A stretch of DNA of 64,000 bases from contig CAYJEY010000004.1 of assembly GCA_964369385.1 (NCBI GenBank), forward strand, positions 76,657 to 140,656, in the 5' to 3' direction. Under the pieces are notes generated by a model. The model was not told the origin of the DNA. It worked only from the letters and a program-made list of their open reading frames with translations, and did not search any database. A program made the translations under genes and the position numbers. The DNA is from CALVGQ01 sp964369385. Lineage in GTDB: Bacteria > Bacillota_I > Bacilli_A > Erysipelotrichales > Erysipelotrichaceae. Below, piece after piece: positions 42,823-51,321 of the stretch; position 1 is the stretch's first letter; every line of letters begins with the position of its first letter.

Positions 42823-43781
42823 TGTTTCGCCTCCTTTCTTTTCTTAAGAAAAGAAAAAATCACATTAAAACTTAATTCTCTTTTTCCTAGTAATCCCGTA
42901 GGTTTAAATATCATGATAGCAACAAGCGCTAACCCATAAATAATCGTACGGATTTGGGCAAATTGTTGCAATCCAACATTGATAAAACTAATAATAAATG
43001 AAGAAACAAAAGATCCCGTATATGATCCCATTCCACCAAATACGACAAGAACAAGAATATCAATCGATTTATTAAATGAAAACATATCAGGTTTAATGAC
43101 ATAGAATGAAGCGGCATAGAGTGCTCCTGCTACACTGGCAATCATTGCACCAATTACAAATGCTAATACTTTGTATTTTGTCGTATTGATTCCCATGGCT
43201 TCTGCTGCAATCTCATCTTCACGAATGGCAATGCAGGCGCGTCCTGCTGCACTTCGTGTAAAATTTAAAACTATGATTGCACAGATCACAACAGCAAAAA
43301 AGATAAACTGCCAATCAATCAATTTTGGCAAAATCAGGCCCGCTGCCCCGTTTGTCACTTCCATGTTTAAAATTACAATTCGAATCACTTCGCCAAATCC
43401 AAGTGTGGCAATGGCTAAGTAATCACCACGAAGTCGAAGAATTGGAAAGGCAACAAGCATAGCGACAAAACCACTAATTACCATACCCAGTGCAATTCCA
43501 AGTAATACACCTGTTAAATTTGCATGCCCCATACTTACCACAACTCCAGTTGTGTAAGCTCCAATAATCATAAAACCAGCATGACCAAGTGAGAATTGCC
43601 CAGTAATCCCAATAATTAAATTCAGCGAGATCGCTAAAATAATATTAATACCAATTGTCATTAAGACTGTTTGTGTAACATTGTTGATCACTCCTGTACT
43701 TACTAATAAAGAGATGATGGTATAACTTAAAATAATTGTCGCACCCCAACAATAGTTGGCTTTGTTCAATAAATTTTTCAT
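42819..43781 (-). CDS. livM: Branched-chain amino acid ABC permease LivM
   Basis: The 320-residue product has about 9-10 membrane segments. LVLAISLNLIIGITGQFSLGHAGFM-type sequence (about 44-71: ILAISLNLIIGITGQFSLGH) is the LivM signature. The coupling-helix loop is AGRACIAIREDEIAAEAMGINTTKYK (about 180-205). GSYTGSFVSSFIISFI near the end is also typical. It pairs with LivH to form the channel. The start lies 3 bases after the livH stop and has GAAGGTG. Confidence 0.93.
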   Translation of the reverse strand: MKNLLNKANYCWGATIILSYTIISLLVSTGVINNVTQTVLMTIGINIILAISLNLIIGITGQFSLGHAGFMIIGAYTTGVVVSMGHANLTGVLLGIALGMVISGFVAMLVAFPILRLRGDYLAIATLGFGEVIRIVILNMEVTNGAAGLILPKLIDWQFIFFAVVICAIIVLNFTRSAAGRACIAIREDEIAAEAMGINTTKYKVLAFVIGAMIASVAGALYAASFYVIKPDMFSFNKSIDILVLVVFGGMGSYTGSFVSSFIISFINVGLQQFAQIRTIIYGLALVAIMIFKPTGLLGKRELSFNVIFSFLKKRKEAKQ

Positions 43782-43783
43782 AT

Positions 43784-44662
43784 TTACACCTTCTCCTTCG
43801 TATTCTTACCAAGTAATCCAGCAGGCTTCACGATGAGCACAACAATCAAAATCAAGTACACAACCGCATCACGATAAAGTGATGATCCATATCCTGAGAC
43901 AAGTGTTTCTACAGTTCCAATAAAGAATCCACCAAACATTGCCCCAGGAATTATACCAATTCCACCAAATACTGCTGCAATAAAGGCTTTAAGACCTGGA
44001 ATCATTCCCATTAGAGGATTGATTGAATTATAGTATATCCCTACAAGTACTCCTGCAGCCCCAGCAAGTGCACTCCCAATTGCAAATGTATAAGAAATAG
44101 TGCGATCAACATCAATTCCCATAAGTCTTGCTGCATCGGCATCCGCACTTACTGCACGCATTGCACGTCCTACTTTTGTGCGATGGACAATAAATTGCAA
44201 CAACAACATCAATACAATTGTAATCACAAATATAATAATCTGTTGCGAAGAAATGCGCACACCACCTACAATGAAGATTTCATTAGCTAAAACTTCTGGA
44301 TAAGTTTTAACACCTGTTCCCATTACATTTTGTGTTGTTGCCTGCAAGAAGTAACTGACTCCAATTGCTGTAATCAGTGCAGCGATACGCGTTGCTTTGC
44401 GTAGTGGCTTATAGGCAATGCGTTCAATCACAACACCTATAATGGCACAGGCAACCATGACTAAAATCAACGTAGGTAAAAAACTCAACCCCAATGAAGT
44501 TGTAGCGATAAAGCCAATAAATGCTCCTAACATATAAATCTCACCATGTGCGAAATTTATTAATTTAATAATTCCATAAACCATCGTATATCCTAAGGCA
44601 ATCAATGCATAAATACTTCCTAGTGATAATCCATTGATGATTTGTTGTAAAAATTCAACCAT
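43784..44662 (-). CDS. livH: Branched-chain amino acid ABC permease LivH
   Basis: The 292-residue product has about 8 membrane segments. It starts with NGLSLGSIYALIALGYTMVYGIIKLINFAHGE (about 9-40, LNFAHG-type), has coupling loop VGRAMRAVSADADAARLMGIDV (about 164-185) and ends with GGIGIIPGAMFGGFFIG and KPAGLLG. It is the first permease of the operon, behind a stem-loop that may lower its expression against livJ. AAGGGGGTAG precedes the start. Confidence 0.93.
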   Translation of the reverse strand: MVEFLQQIINGLSLGSIYALIALGYTMVYGIIKLINFAHGEIYMLGAFIGFIATTSLGLSFLPTLILVMVACAIIGVVIERIAYKPLRKATRIAALITAIGVSYFLQATTQNVMGTGVKTYPEVLANEIFIVGGVRISSQQIIIFVITIVLMLLLQFIVHRTKVGRAMRAVSADADAARLMGIDVDRTISYTFAIGSALAGAAGVLVGIYYNSINPLMGMIPGLKAFIAAVFGGIGIIPGAMFGGFFIGTVETLVSGYGSSLYRDAVVYLILIVVLIVKPAGLLGKNTKEKV

Positions 44663-44684
44663 ACTTCTACCCCCTTAAACGCGC

Positions 44685-44712
44685 AAATAGGAGAACATCA
44701 GTTCTCCTATTT
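44685..44712 (-). other. Intercistronic stem-loop between livJ and livH
   Basis: AAATAGGAGAAC and GTTCTCCTATTT form a perfect 12-bp stem with loop TGAT. Only three U follow before GCGCG, so it should act as a partial terminator or RNase barrier. That would keep the binding protein more abundant than the membrane parts. Confidence 0.7.
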
Positions 44713-44728
44713 CTACTCTAACTTTTAA

Positions 44729-45901
44729 TTATTCTACTGTAGGACTTACTGATACAGCGTCAGATTGTACACCGTCCACAAGTTCTACCACTAATACTGA
44801 TTTTACTGGTGTATGTGTCTCATCAAATGAGAATGTTCCTGTAACACCTTCAAAATTAATATTGTCCATTGCTGCTTTAACAGCTTCAGGATCTGTTGAT
44901 CCTGCTTCTTCCACAGCTTGAATTAATAAGTTTGTCGCATCATAAGCTAAAGCTGAGAACATATTAGGATCTTCATTGTATTCTGCTTTATATGCATCAA
45001 TAAATGCTTGTAACTCAGGACTAGCTCCTACTGTTGTATAAGCCGTCGTGAAGTATACATCATTTAATGCATCAGCAGTAGCTAAGTTCACAAGTTCAGT
45101 TGAATCAAATCCATCAGGTCCTAGAACTGGTTGGTTTAAACCAAGAGCACGAGCTTGTTTAATGATAAGTCCTGCTTCATTGTAATAACCTGGTACATAC
45201 ATTACATCAAATTCAGTTCCTGATAATTTAGTCAGTACAGATGAGAACTCTGTATCTCCTGCAATATAGCTTTCATTAGAGACAACACTTCCACCTAATG
45301 ATTCGAAATGAGTTTGGAATGATTCACTTAATCCTTTTGCATAATCTGTTTCTGAATCTGAGTAAACAACTGCAGTTCTTGCTCCTAAAGTATCATATGC
45401 ATATTGAGCCATTGCAGCTCCTTGATATGAATCTTCAAAGCATACGCGGTACACATAGTCATATACACTTCCTGTTGTATCTAAAGTTTGATTATTTGCT
45501 GTTGCAGATGGTGAAACAACAAATACATTTGCATCATTAAAAATTTGATATGTAGCAGCACTTGCACCAGATGTTGCAGGACCTACTACACCTACTACAC
45601 CATCACTTACTAATTGATTCGCAAGAATTACTGCTTCTGATGTATCTGATTTATTATCATATACTACACCTTCATATTTTGTAGAACCTGCTGCTTCATT
45701 TGCTTGTTGAATCGCAAGCTCAGAACCTTTAAGTTCTGCTTTACCATAATCTGCTACTTCACCTGATAATTCATAATGAAGACCGATTTTAGTTGAACCC
45801 TCACCCGAAGTGCTTCCCTGCTCTGATTCCTCACTTGTAGATGAGCATGCTGCTAAAGAAGCAACTAATAAACCCACTACTAATAATTTCAATGCTTTCA
45901 T
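44729..45901 (-). CDS. livJ: Branched-chain amino acid-binding lipoprotein
   Basis: ATG 45901 follows GGGAGGATAT; the longer frame begins in the leader. The 390-residue product is a lipoprotein: MKALKLLVVGLLVASLAAC with lipobox SLAAC at 15-19. The mature part is a type I periplasmic-binding fold (GLHYELSGEVADYGKAELKG, VVGPATSGASAATYQIF, VYSDSETDYAKGL, YVPGYYNEAGLIIKQA, FSALAYDATNLLIQA). It captures the amino acid outside the membrane for LivHMGF. The exact ligand range is not readable. Confidence 0.93.
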   Translation of the reverse strand: MKALKLLVVGLLVASLAACSSTSEESEQGSTSGEGSTKIGLHYELSGEVADYGKAELKGSELAIQQANEAAGSTKYEGVVYDNKSDTSEAVILANQLVSDGVVGVVGPATSGASAATYQIFNDANVFVVSPSATANNQTLDTTGSVYDYVYRVCFEDSYQGAAMAQYAYDTLGARTAVVYSDSETDYAKGLSESFQTHFESLGGSVVSNESYIAGDTEFSSVLTKLSGTEFDVMYVPGYYNEAGLIIKQARALGLNQPVLGPDGFDSTELVNLATADALNDVYFTTAYTTVGASPELQAFIDAYKAEYNEDPNMFSALAYDATNLLIQAVEEAGSTDPEAVKAAMDNINFEGVTGTFSFDETHTPVKSVLVVELVDGVQSDAVSVSPTVE

Positions 45902-45915
45902 TTCATATCCTCCCG

Positions 45916-45932
45916 TAAACTTATTAAGTTTA
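45916..45932. promoter_or_regulatory. Operator-like 17-bp palindrome in the liv leader
   Basis: TAAACTTATTAAGTTTA has 8-bp arms around one base. It lies directly after the liv promoter and before the GGGAGG site. It matches the MarR-operon palindrome (541-557) at 15 of 17 positions. Confidence 0.5.
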
Positions 45933-45938
45933 TTCATA

Positions 45939-45966
45939 ATTATATCAAACATTTATTTCTTTTCAA
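45939..45966 (-). promoter_or_regulatory. Promoter of the liv operon
   Basis: Minus strand: TTGAAA (45961-45966), 16 bp, TATAAT (45939-45944), with TG one base before the -10 box (extended -10). Confidence 0.75.
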
Positions 45967-46035
45967 TCTATTTTTGATAATATTTCATATATATTGTAAA
46001 CTGTTACATTATTGTGTATTTTTCTTACATTTTTA

Positions 46036-46069
46036 AATAAAAACTAGAGAATTTAATTATCCTCTAGTT
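46036..46069 (-). terminator. Terminator of the first yfhO gene
   Basis: AACTAGAG pairs with CTCTAGTT around 12 bases that include the stop codon; the minus strand continues TTTATTT. Confidence 0.75.
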
Positions 46070-48510
46070 ATCTTTTTTCTCTTTCTTACAATCATTCCAA
46101 TATATAATCCGACTGCAATCAAATTCACTACCAAACTGTAATTGACAATCTTGTTAGAATAGCTGAATGATATAATATTTTCACCTTCTTCTAATGGTAT
46201 CTTTATGAGTGATTCCAACCACTCATCTGGTGTTATATGTATACCGTTTTGCATAATTTTAAAATGCTCATTGTTTGGGATGGAAAGATATAAGTAATCA
46301 TTTCCACTTGAATCAACATAAACTTGATTTTCTTGAATACGATAATCCAATCTAACGTTTTCTTCAATCATTGCAAGAGTATCTTCGTTTAAACTATAAA
46401 ACTTCATATCTCTCATCTCTATTTCTGGGCTAAGTGGTTTGAAATCAAGTTGAAGATTTTCCTCAAAATTTTCTCCAAGTAGAATCAACTTGTCATTTTC
46501 TCCGGCAAAGTAGTTATCGCTTCTTCCTGCATAATGAACTTCAAGTACATTTCCAAAGCTAGAATCTTCCAACACCATATAGATTTGTGTATTCTGTGGA
46601 TTTTCTAGCATTAAACCAAAAAATGCATCGGCAAAATAATCATTTCTTTCATAGAGTCGCTCATTTGTCTTGTGAAGATTAGTATAGTAGACAACTTCAT
46701 ACTCAATTTCATTTAAAACATCCACACCTAATAATGCTTGACTTAACTTGTTTTGATTTTGGACAATATCTTCATTCATTACAAAACTTAGATCACTTTC
46801 ACTCACAAACGCAATTGGTAATGCATATGGATTCTCATACAGTATGCTTGAGTCTTCTACTGCATCATATACGGATGCTTTATTACTCATTACATATTTA
46901 ATCCCAAGTAAGCTATCTACAAAAGCATTTTCATTCGTATAGATATTTGCCTGTTCCCAAAATTCATAACCCAAATTATAGAATGCACTCATAACATCCC
47001 GATTCACAATCGAAGAATAGCTTGATATGCCATTATAATCAAAGTAAAGAGATTCATTACTGAGGTGAATTGATTCATATCGTGGTCTTACCATTGTTTT
47101 ATCCAAACGGTACAGCTCAGGTACCTCTATTAAGTTCTCATGAATCATTTGATCATAGTTTACGATAGCCGACTTACTTAAGTAACGTCCAAATGACTCA
47201 TGATGTACAATTACCATATTCAGTACTACTTCAATTACTAATAAGTAGACGATAAATTTTTTCTTTTGAAGTAGAAGTAAGCCCACTACTGCCAAAATTA
47301 CTATTCCATTTACAAATGCATATTGAAGTGCATATGATTTAAACTGATAAAACTGCGCTGCAACAATAAGTCCTAGAAATGCAACTAATAAATAACTACT
47401 TTTTGTCTTTTCATAGGCTACTAGTGAGCGGTAAGCTAAGAAAATGCAAAAGAAATTGAGCACAAATACATATCTAAACGGATATTCAAATGGATACCTG
47501 AACAAATGCCAGGCACTATCAATAAATGGAACGAGTAATCCACTTAATAAAATGATGATGGCAAAAACAGTAATGATTTTTTCACGGTTTTCAATTTTCT
47601 TATTCAACATCAATGAAGCAATCAACATTATTGTAGATAAACCCGAGTATAAGAGTGGGTATTGATTCATTGTGTGCGCATTAGATTGTCCAATCAGTAC
47701 GTGGAAGATACTTTTAAGCTTATCAAAACCAGCTATTGAAGTAACATTACTTAAATCTCCATCTTGTCCTGAAATACTAAATACCGTTGGCATAAGTACC
47801 ACACAAACCAAAAAACATCCTAGGGCAACATAACCAATGTACTGTAGTAAAGGGAAAGCAATTTTCTTTTTAAGTATTAGACTTTGATAGAAGAAATAGA
47901 ATCCACTAAATAAAATTGCCATATATCCTGTATAAAAGTTACTAAACATTGTTAAAGCTACAATAAGAGGAACATACAATTGATTCTTACCTGCAATAAA
48001 GTCATCCACCAACTTAATTAAAATAGGTAAATAAATCACAGTATCTAACCACATCAAATTCTCAGAATAAGTTAAATTATATCCACAAAGTGCATATGCA
48101 ATCGCAAAGAAATAAGCATACTCACGATTCTCTTTAAAATGGCTTCTTAAATAATACAACATTGTACATGCACTTAATGCAATTTTTATAATTGTAAGAA
48201 CACTAATAATATCAATCATATGCAAATCCGAAAACGAACTCACAAACAAAACCACTAGTGTAATTGGACTAGACAAATAATACATAAATAAACCGATAAA
48301 ATCATGCCCTAAGCTAAGTTGGCTCACAACATTAAAATTGTAATCTCCTAATTTCATCATATTGAGCATGTATTGCATATAATCCATGTATTGAAGACCC
48401 ATATCGCCTCCAAGCATTGCAGAATCACCAAAAGGTGCAATACCATTGACTACCAATGAAGTAGACACAAAAGCAGCAGCAATAAAGAATATAGCTATAT
48501 ATTTTTTCAT
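46057..48510 (-). CDS. yfhO: YfhO family membrane glycosyltransferase-like protein
   Basis: The 817-residue product has one N-terminal helix, the family motif APFGDSAMLGGDMGLQYMDYM (about 25-45), about 11 more membrane segments up to residue 430, a large extracytoplasmic domain (about 430-790) and a last helix. YfhO proteins are GT-C-type enzymes; in Bacillus and Staphylococcus YfhO works with CsbB to add sugars to lipoteichoic acid from a lipid-linked donor. The gene directly before it is a CsbB/GtrB-type GT2, so the same pair exists here. GGGGAG precedes the ATG. Confidence 0.85.
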   Translation of the reverse strand: MKKYIAIFFIAAAFVSTSLVVNGIAPFGDSAMLGGDMGLQYMDYMQYMLNMMKLGDYNFNVVSQLSLGHDFIGLFMYYLSSPITLVVLFVSSFSDLHMIDIISVLTIIKIALSACTMLYYLRSHFKENREYAYFFAIAYALCGYNLTYSENLMWLDTVIYLPILIKLVDDFIAGKNQLYVPLIVALTMFSNFYTGYMAILFSGFYFFYQSLILKKKIAFPLLQYIGYVALGCFLVCVVLMPTVFSISGQDGDLSNVTSIAGFDKLKSIFHVLIGQSNAHTMNQYPLLYSGLSTIMLIASLMLNKKIENREKIITVFAIIILLSGLLVPFIDSAWHLFRYPFEYPFRYVFVLNFFCIFLAYRSLVAYEKTKSSYLLVAFLGLIVAAQFYQFKSYALQYAFVNGIVILAVVGLLLLQKKKFIVYLLVIEVVLNMVIVHHESFGRYLSKSAIVNYDQMIHENLIEVPELYRLDKTMVRPRYESIHLSNESLYFDYNGISSYSSIVNRDVMSAFYNLGYEFWEQANIYTNENAFVDSLLGIKYVMSNKASVYDAVEDSSILYENPYALPIAFVSESDLSFVMNEDIVQNQNKLSQALLGVDVLNEIEYEVVYYTNLHKTNERLYERNDYFADAFFGLMLENPQNTQIYMVLEDSSFGNVLEVHYAGRSDNYFAGENDKLILLGENFEENLQLDFKPLSPEIEMRDMKFYSLNEDTLAMIEENVRLDYRIQENQVYVDSSGNDYLYLSIPNNEHFKIMQNGIHITPDEWLESLIKIPLEEGENIISFSYSNKIVNYSLVVNLIAVGLYIGMIVRKRKKITRG

Positions 48511-48526
48511 AAAATCTCCCCATAAA

Positions 48527-48563
48527 CAAAACCTATAAGGTAAATTCTTTTTACCTTATAGGT
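48527..48563 (-). other. Stem-loop between the GT2 and yfhO genes
   Basis: ACCTATAAGGTAAA and TTTACCTTATAGGT form a perfect 14-bp stem with loop of 5, then TTTTGTTTATG on the minus strand. The U tract is broken by G, so it may attenuate rather than end transcription between the paired genes. Confidence 0.65.
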
Positions 48564-48568
48564 CATTA

Positions 48569-49498
48569 TTAATCATATTTTTTTCTAACTATGTAATTTG
48601 GACGTTTTTTAACTTCCATGTAAGTCTTAGATAAATATTCTCCAATGATCCCAATACATAACAATTGAATACCACCCAAGAATGTAATAATTACAACGAG
48701 TGAAGGATATCCTTCTACTGGGTCTCCATACATAAGCGCTCTAACAAACACTGTCAACATGTAACAGAATGAAGCAAAAGAGAAAAATAACCCAAAGAAT
48801 GTTGCAATACGAAGTGGGGCAACCGTAAATGCCAATATTCCTTCAACCGCATATTTTGTAAGTCCCCAAAATGACCAACTCGTTTCTCCGGCTACGCGCT
48901 CAACATTTTGGTATTCGAGGTATTTTGTCTTATATCCTACCCACACAAAAATCCCTTTAGAGAAACGTTTTACTTCATTAAGTGATAAGATACTTTGCAC
49001 TACTTCACGACGCATTAAACGATAGTCACGGGCTCCATCAACGATTTCAACTTCACTGAATTTATTAATCAATTTATAAAATTGACGGGCAAAGAATGAA
49101 CGGATTTTCGGTTCTCCCACACGTGATACACGTCTTGTCCCTACGACATCATAATCATTTTCTTTAATTTCTTTTAACATTTCTGGTAAAAATTCTGGTG
49201 GATCTTGCAAATCTACATCCATCACGGCAACATAATCTCCTGTCGCATGATCTAATCCAGCAAGCAATCCTCCTTCTTTACCAAAGTTACGACTGAAATC
49301 TATTACCTTAACCACATCTTGATGAGCTTCATATAACTTAATTAGCTCAGCTAATGTATTATCTTTTGACCCATCATTTACATAGATGAGTTCATAATCA
49401 ACATCCATTGTATCTAAAACTTTTGAAGTTGCCTCATAAAACAAATGTACTGTCTCTTGTTCATTATAACAAGGTACTACAATTGATATTTTTTCCAC
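48569..49498 (-). CDS. GtrB/CsbB-type GT2 (polyprenyl-phosphate sugar transferase)
   Basis: GTG 49498 (MEKISIVVPCYNEQETV) has GGAGG 7 bases ahead; the ATG at 49504 is too close to it. The 309-residue enzyme has a DPM1-like GT2 domain (YVNDGSKDNT, FSRNFGKEGGLLAGLDHATGD, VMDVDLQDPPEFLPEM, VVGTRRVSRVGEPKIRS, WSFWGLTKYAVEGI). Two C-terminal membrane helices follow (about 225-255, 265-290). This family makes polyprenyl-phosphate sugars, which YfhO-type proteins then use outside. It forms a two-gene unit with yfhO. Confidence 0.9.
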   Translation of the reverse strand: MEKISIVVPCYNEQETVHLFYEATSKVLDTMDVDYELIYVNDGSKDNTLAELIKLYEAHQDVVKVIDFSRNFGKEGGLLAGLDHATGDYVAVMDVDLQDPPEFLPEMLKEIKENDYDVVGTRRVSRVGEPKIRSFFARQFYKLINKFSEVEIVDGARDYRLMRREVVQSILSLNEVKRFSKGIFVWVGYKTKYLEYQNVERVAGETSWSFWGLTKYAVEGILAFTVAPLRIATFFGLFFSFASFCYMLTVFVRALMYGDPVEGYPSLVVIITFLGGIQLLCIGIIGEYLSKTYMEVKKRPNYIVRKKYD

Positions 49499-49570
49499 AA
49501 TCATTCCTCCGAATTCCTTATTTAATTATAACTAATATCATTTTAAAGCTCAAATCTTTTTTTGATGATT

Positions 49571-49613
49571 TTAAGCTTAGTTTAAGTTTCATAAGTTAAT
49601 ATAGGCTTATACA
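49571..49613 (+). promoter_or_regulatory. TTAAG direct repeats before the arylsulfotransferase-like gene
   Basis: TTAAG at 49571 and 49582 (11 bp apart), then ATAAG at 49591, followed by TTATAC (49608-49613) as a possible -10 box. A similar set stands before the 61887 gene. This may be a response-regulator site, but the spacing of the third unit is off. Confidence 0.3.
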
Positions 49614-49630
49614 GTAAAACAGGAGGATTT

Positions 49631-51151
49631 ATGAAAAAACAAATTTCATTAGTATTAGTTTTGATTGCATTATTTGGGGGTGTTTGTATCATTATCGGTA
49701 GTCTTCTCTTAAGTAGCACTACTGAACAAAGTAATCAATCAAACATAGTTACTATTTCTAGTGATGGGCAATACATAGGAGATAGTATTACCTCGATTGA
49801 CTTAAATATGACAATTAATGGATTCGATTTAGAAGTGGATTTAAGTGAATTAAACCCTACTATTTCTGCACAATCACTTTCAGCAGAAACAGCAAATGTA
49901 TTTCAATTTGAAACAACTGATAAGAATGTTGAAGTATACTTAAATAATGTGAAAGTAAATAACAGTACGACTTTTGAAGTAGAATCACTTGATCAAGAAG
50001 AGGAAATCACCATCACTATAAAAAAAGGCTCTTCGCAAAGAAACATTACACTGCAAACACTACCAGACGAATTCCCTACACTGCAGTTTAGTGGCTACAG
50101 TCCTAGTGAAGGTGATTTTTATGGAGATATTTTAAATGATTATGGACACTCTTATGTGTATAAATATGATAACTATGGTAATTTACTTTTTTATTATGGT
50201 GGATATCAGAATGCTCGAGGATCTGTCATGAACTTTGAGAAACACGTTGTAGATCAACAAACTTATTATTCATTTTTCAGCCCCAATACAGATACAGCAA
50301 CTCAGTTACTGTATTCAGGTATAACTTATGGTGAGATTATTATTCTAAATGACCAATATCAATATGTGGAATCACTAGAGCTTTTCCCAAGCGAAAGTAA
50401 TCCAGCAGGAGGATATGTAGAGAATCACGACTTCATGATGTTAGGTGAAAATCACTACATTTTACTAGGTGCCTTAGACGAAAATATCTATATGTCTGAC
50501 ATCAATGAATATGCACGTATTAAAACCGCTTATATCCAAGAGGTAATAGATGGTGAAGTAATTTATGAGTGGTACTCCTCAGATTATACAGAGTTTTTCT
50601 ACTCAGCACTCGAAGGAAACGACTATACAAATACAAACTCTGAGTATTATGCTGCTGACTATATGCACATAAACAGTATATTTATAGATCCAAGTGACAA
50701 CAATTTCATCGTTTCTTTTAGAAATCAAGATAGTGTTGTTAAAATTGATCGAGAGTCAGGAGATATCATTTGGACATTAGGTGGCATGAGCGACGATTTC
50801 AATCTTAGTGAAACACAGCTTTTCTCTCGCCAACATTACGCAACAATCACAGATGATGGAACATTACTCCTTTTTGATAACGGTAATGACTCACAACTCA
50901 CTCGTATTCTAGAATTCAACTTAAATGAGAACACATTAACTGTGGATGGTTTCAGTGAATTTGTCGATCAAAGAAAATTCTCTTATGCGACAGGCTCAGT
51001 AGTAAAAACAGAAATTGATACCTACGTCATTGGTTGGGGATATGGAAGTTCTCACTCCATTGTTTCAGAAATTGACCCCAACACAAATGAGGTATATTGT
51101 GAAATTATCCCAGAATACAATGTATTTTCATACCGTGTTATAAAGGAATAA
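49631..51151 (+). CDS. Arylsulfotransferase (ASST) family surface protein, copy 1
   Basis: The 506-residue product has an N-terminal membrane anchor or signal (about 5-28) and a beta-rich front domain (about 40-145). A propeller-like ASST domain follows (about 150-500). Landmarks are YVYKYDNYGNLLFYY, VENHDFMMLGENHYILLG with a conserved His, YMHINSIFIDPSDNNFIVSFR, VVKIDRESGDIIWTLGG and RQHYATITDDGTLLLFDNG. Known ASSTs move sulfate between aromatic compounds without PAPS; many Gram-positive members are untested. It should lie outside the membrane. GGAGG precedes the ATG. A close paralog follows. Confidence 0.8.
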   Translation: MKKQISLVLVLIALFGGVCIIIGSLLLSSTTEQSNQSNIVTISSDGQYIGDSITSIDLNMTINGFDLEVDLSELNPTISAQSLSAETANVFQFETTDKNVEVYLNNVKVNNSTTFEVESLDQEEEITITIKKGSSQRNITLQTLPDEFPTLQFSGYSPSEGDFYGDILNDYGHSYVYKYDNYGNLLFYYGGYQNARGSVMNFEKHVVDQQTYYSFFSPNTDTATQLLYSGITYGEIIILNDQYQYVESLELFPSESNPAGGYVENHDFMMLGENHYILLGALDENIYMSDINEYARIKTAYIQEVIDGEVIYEWYSSDYTEFFYSALEGNDYTNTNSEYYAADYMHINSIFIDPSDNNFIVSFRNQDSVVKIDRESGDIIWTLGGMSDDFNLSETQLFSRQHYATITDDGTLLLFDNGNDSQLTRILEFNLNENTLTVDGFSEFVDQRKFSYATGSVVKTEIDTYVIGWGYGSSHSIVSEIDPNTNEVYCEIIPEYNVFSYRVIKE

Positions 51152-51158
51152 TTAAATT

Positions 51159-51189
51159 AACAGGCATTCAACTTAGTTGGATGCCTGTT
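51159..51189 (+). other. Hairpin after ASST copy 1
   Basis: AACAGGCAT and ATGCCTGTT close a stem with an inner CAAC/GTTG pair. No T tract follows, so it may protect the 3' end or be a weak terminator. Confidence 0.5.
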
Positions 51190-51264
51190 GCTATGTAAAT
51201 GCTATACTCTAGTTTTCTCTTAACTTAAAAATACACAAAAAGAGAATACAATTCTAGTCTCAAT

Positions 51265-51293
51265 TTGTGTATTATCTAATTCCAGTTTATAAT
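51265..51293 (+). promoter_or_regulatory. Promoter of ASST copy 2
   Basis: TTGTGT (51265-51270), 17 bp, TATAAT (51288-51293). The -35 box is inside an inverted repeat (AATACACAAA...TTTGTGTATT, from about 51228), which could be an operator. Confidence 0.65.
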
Positions 51294-51321
51294 TTATTTA
51301 AGAAAACAAACAGGGGGTTTT

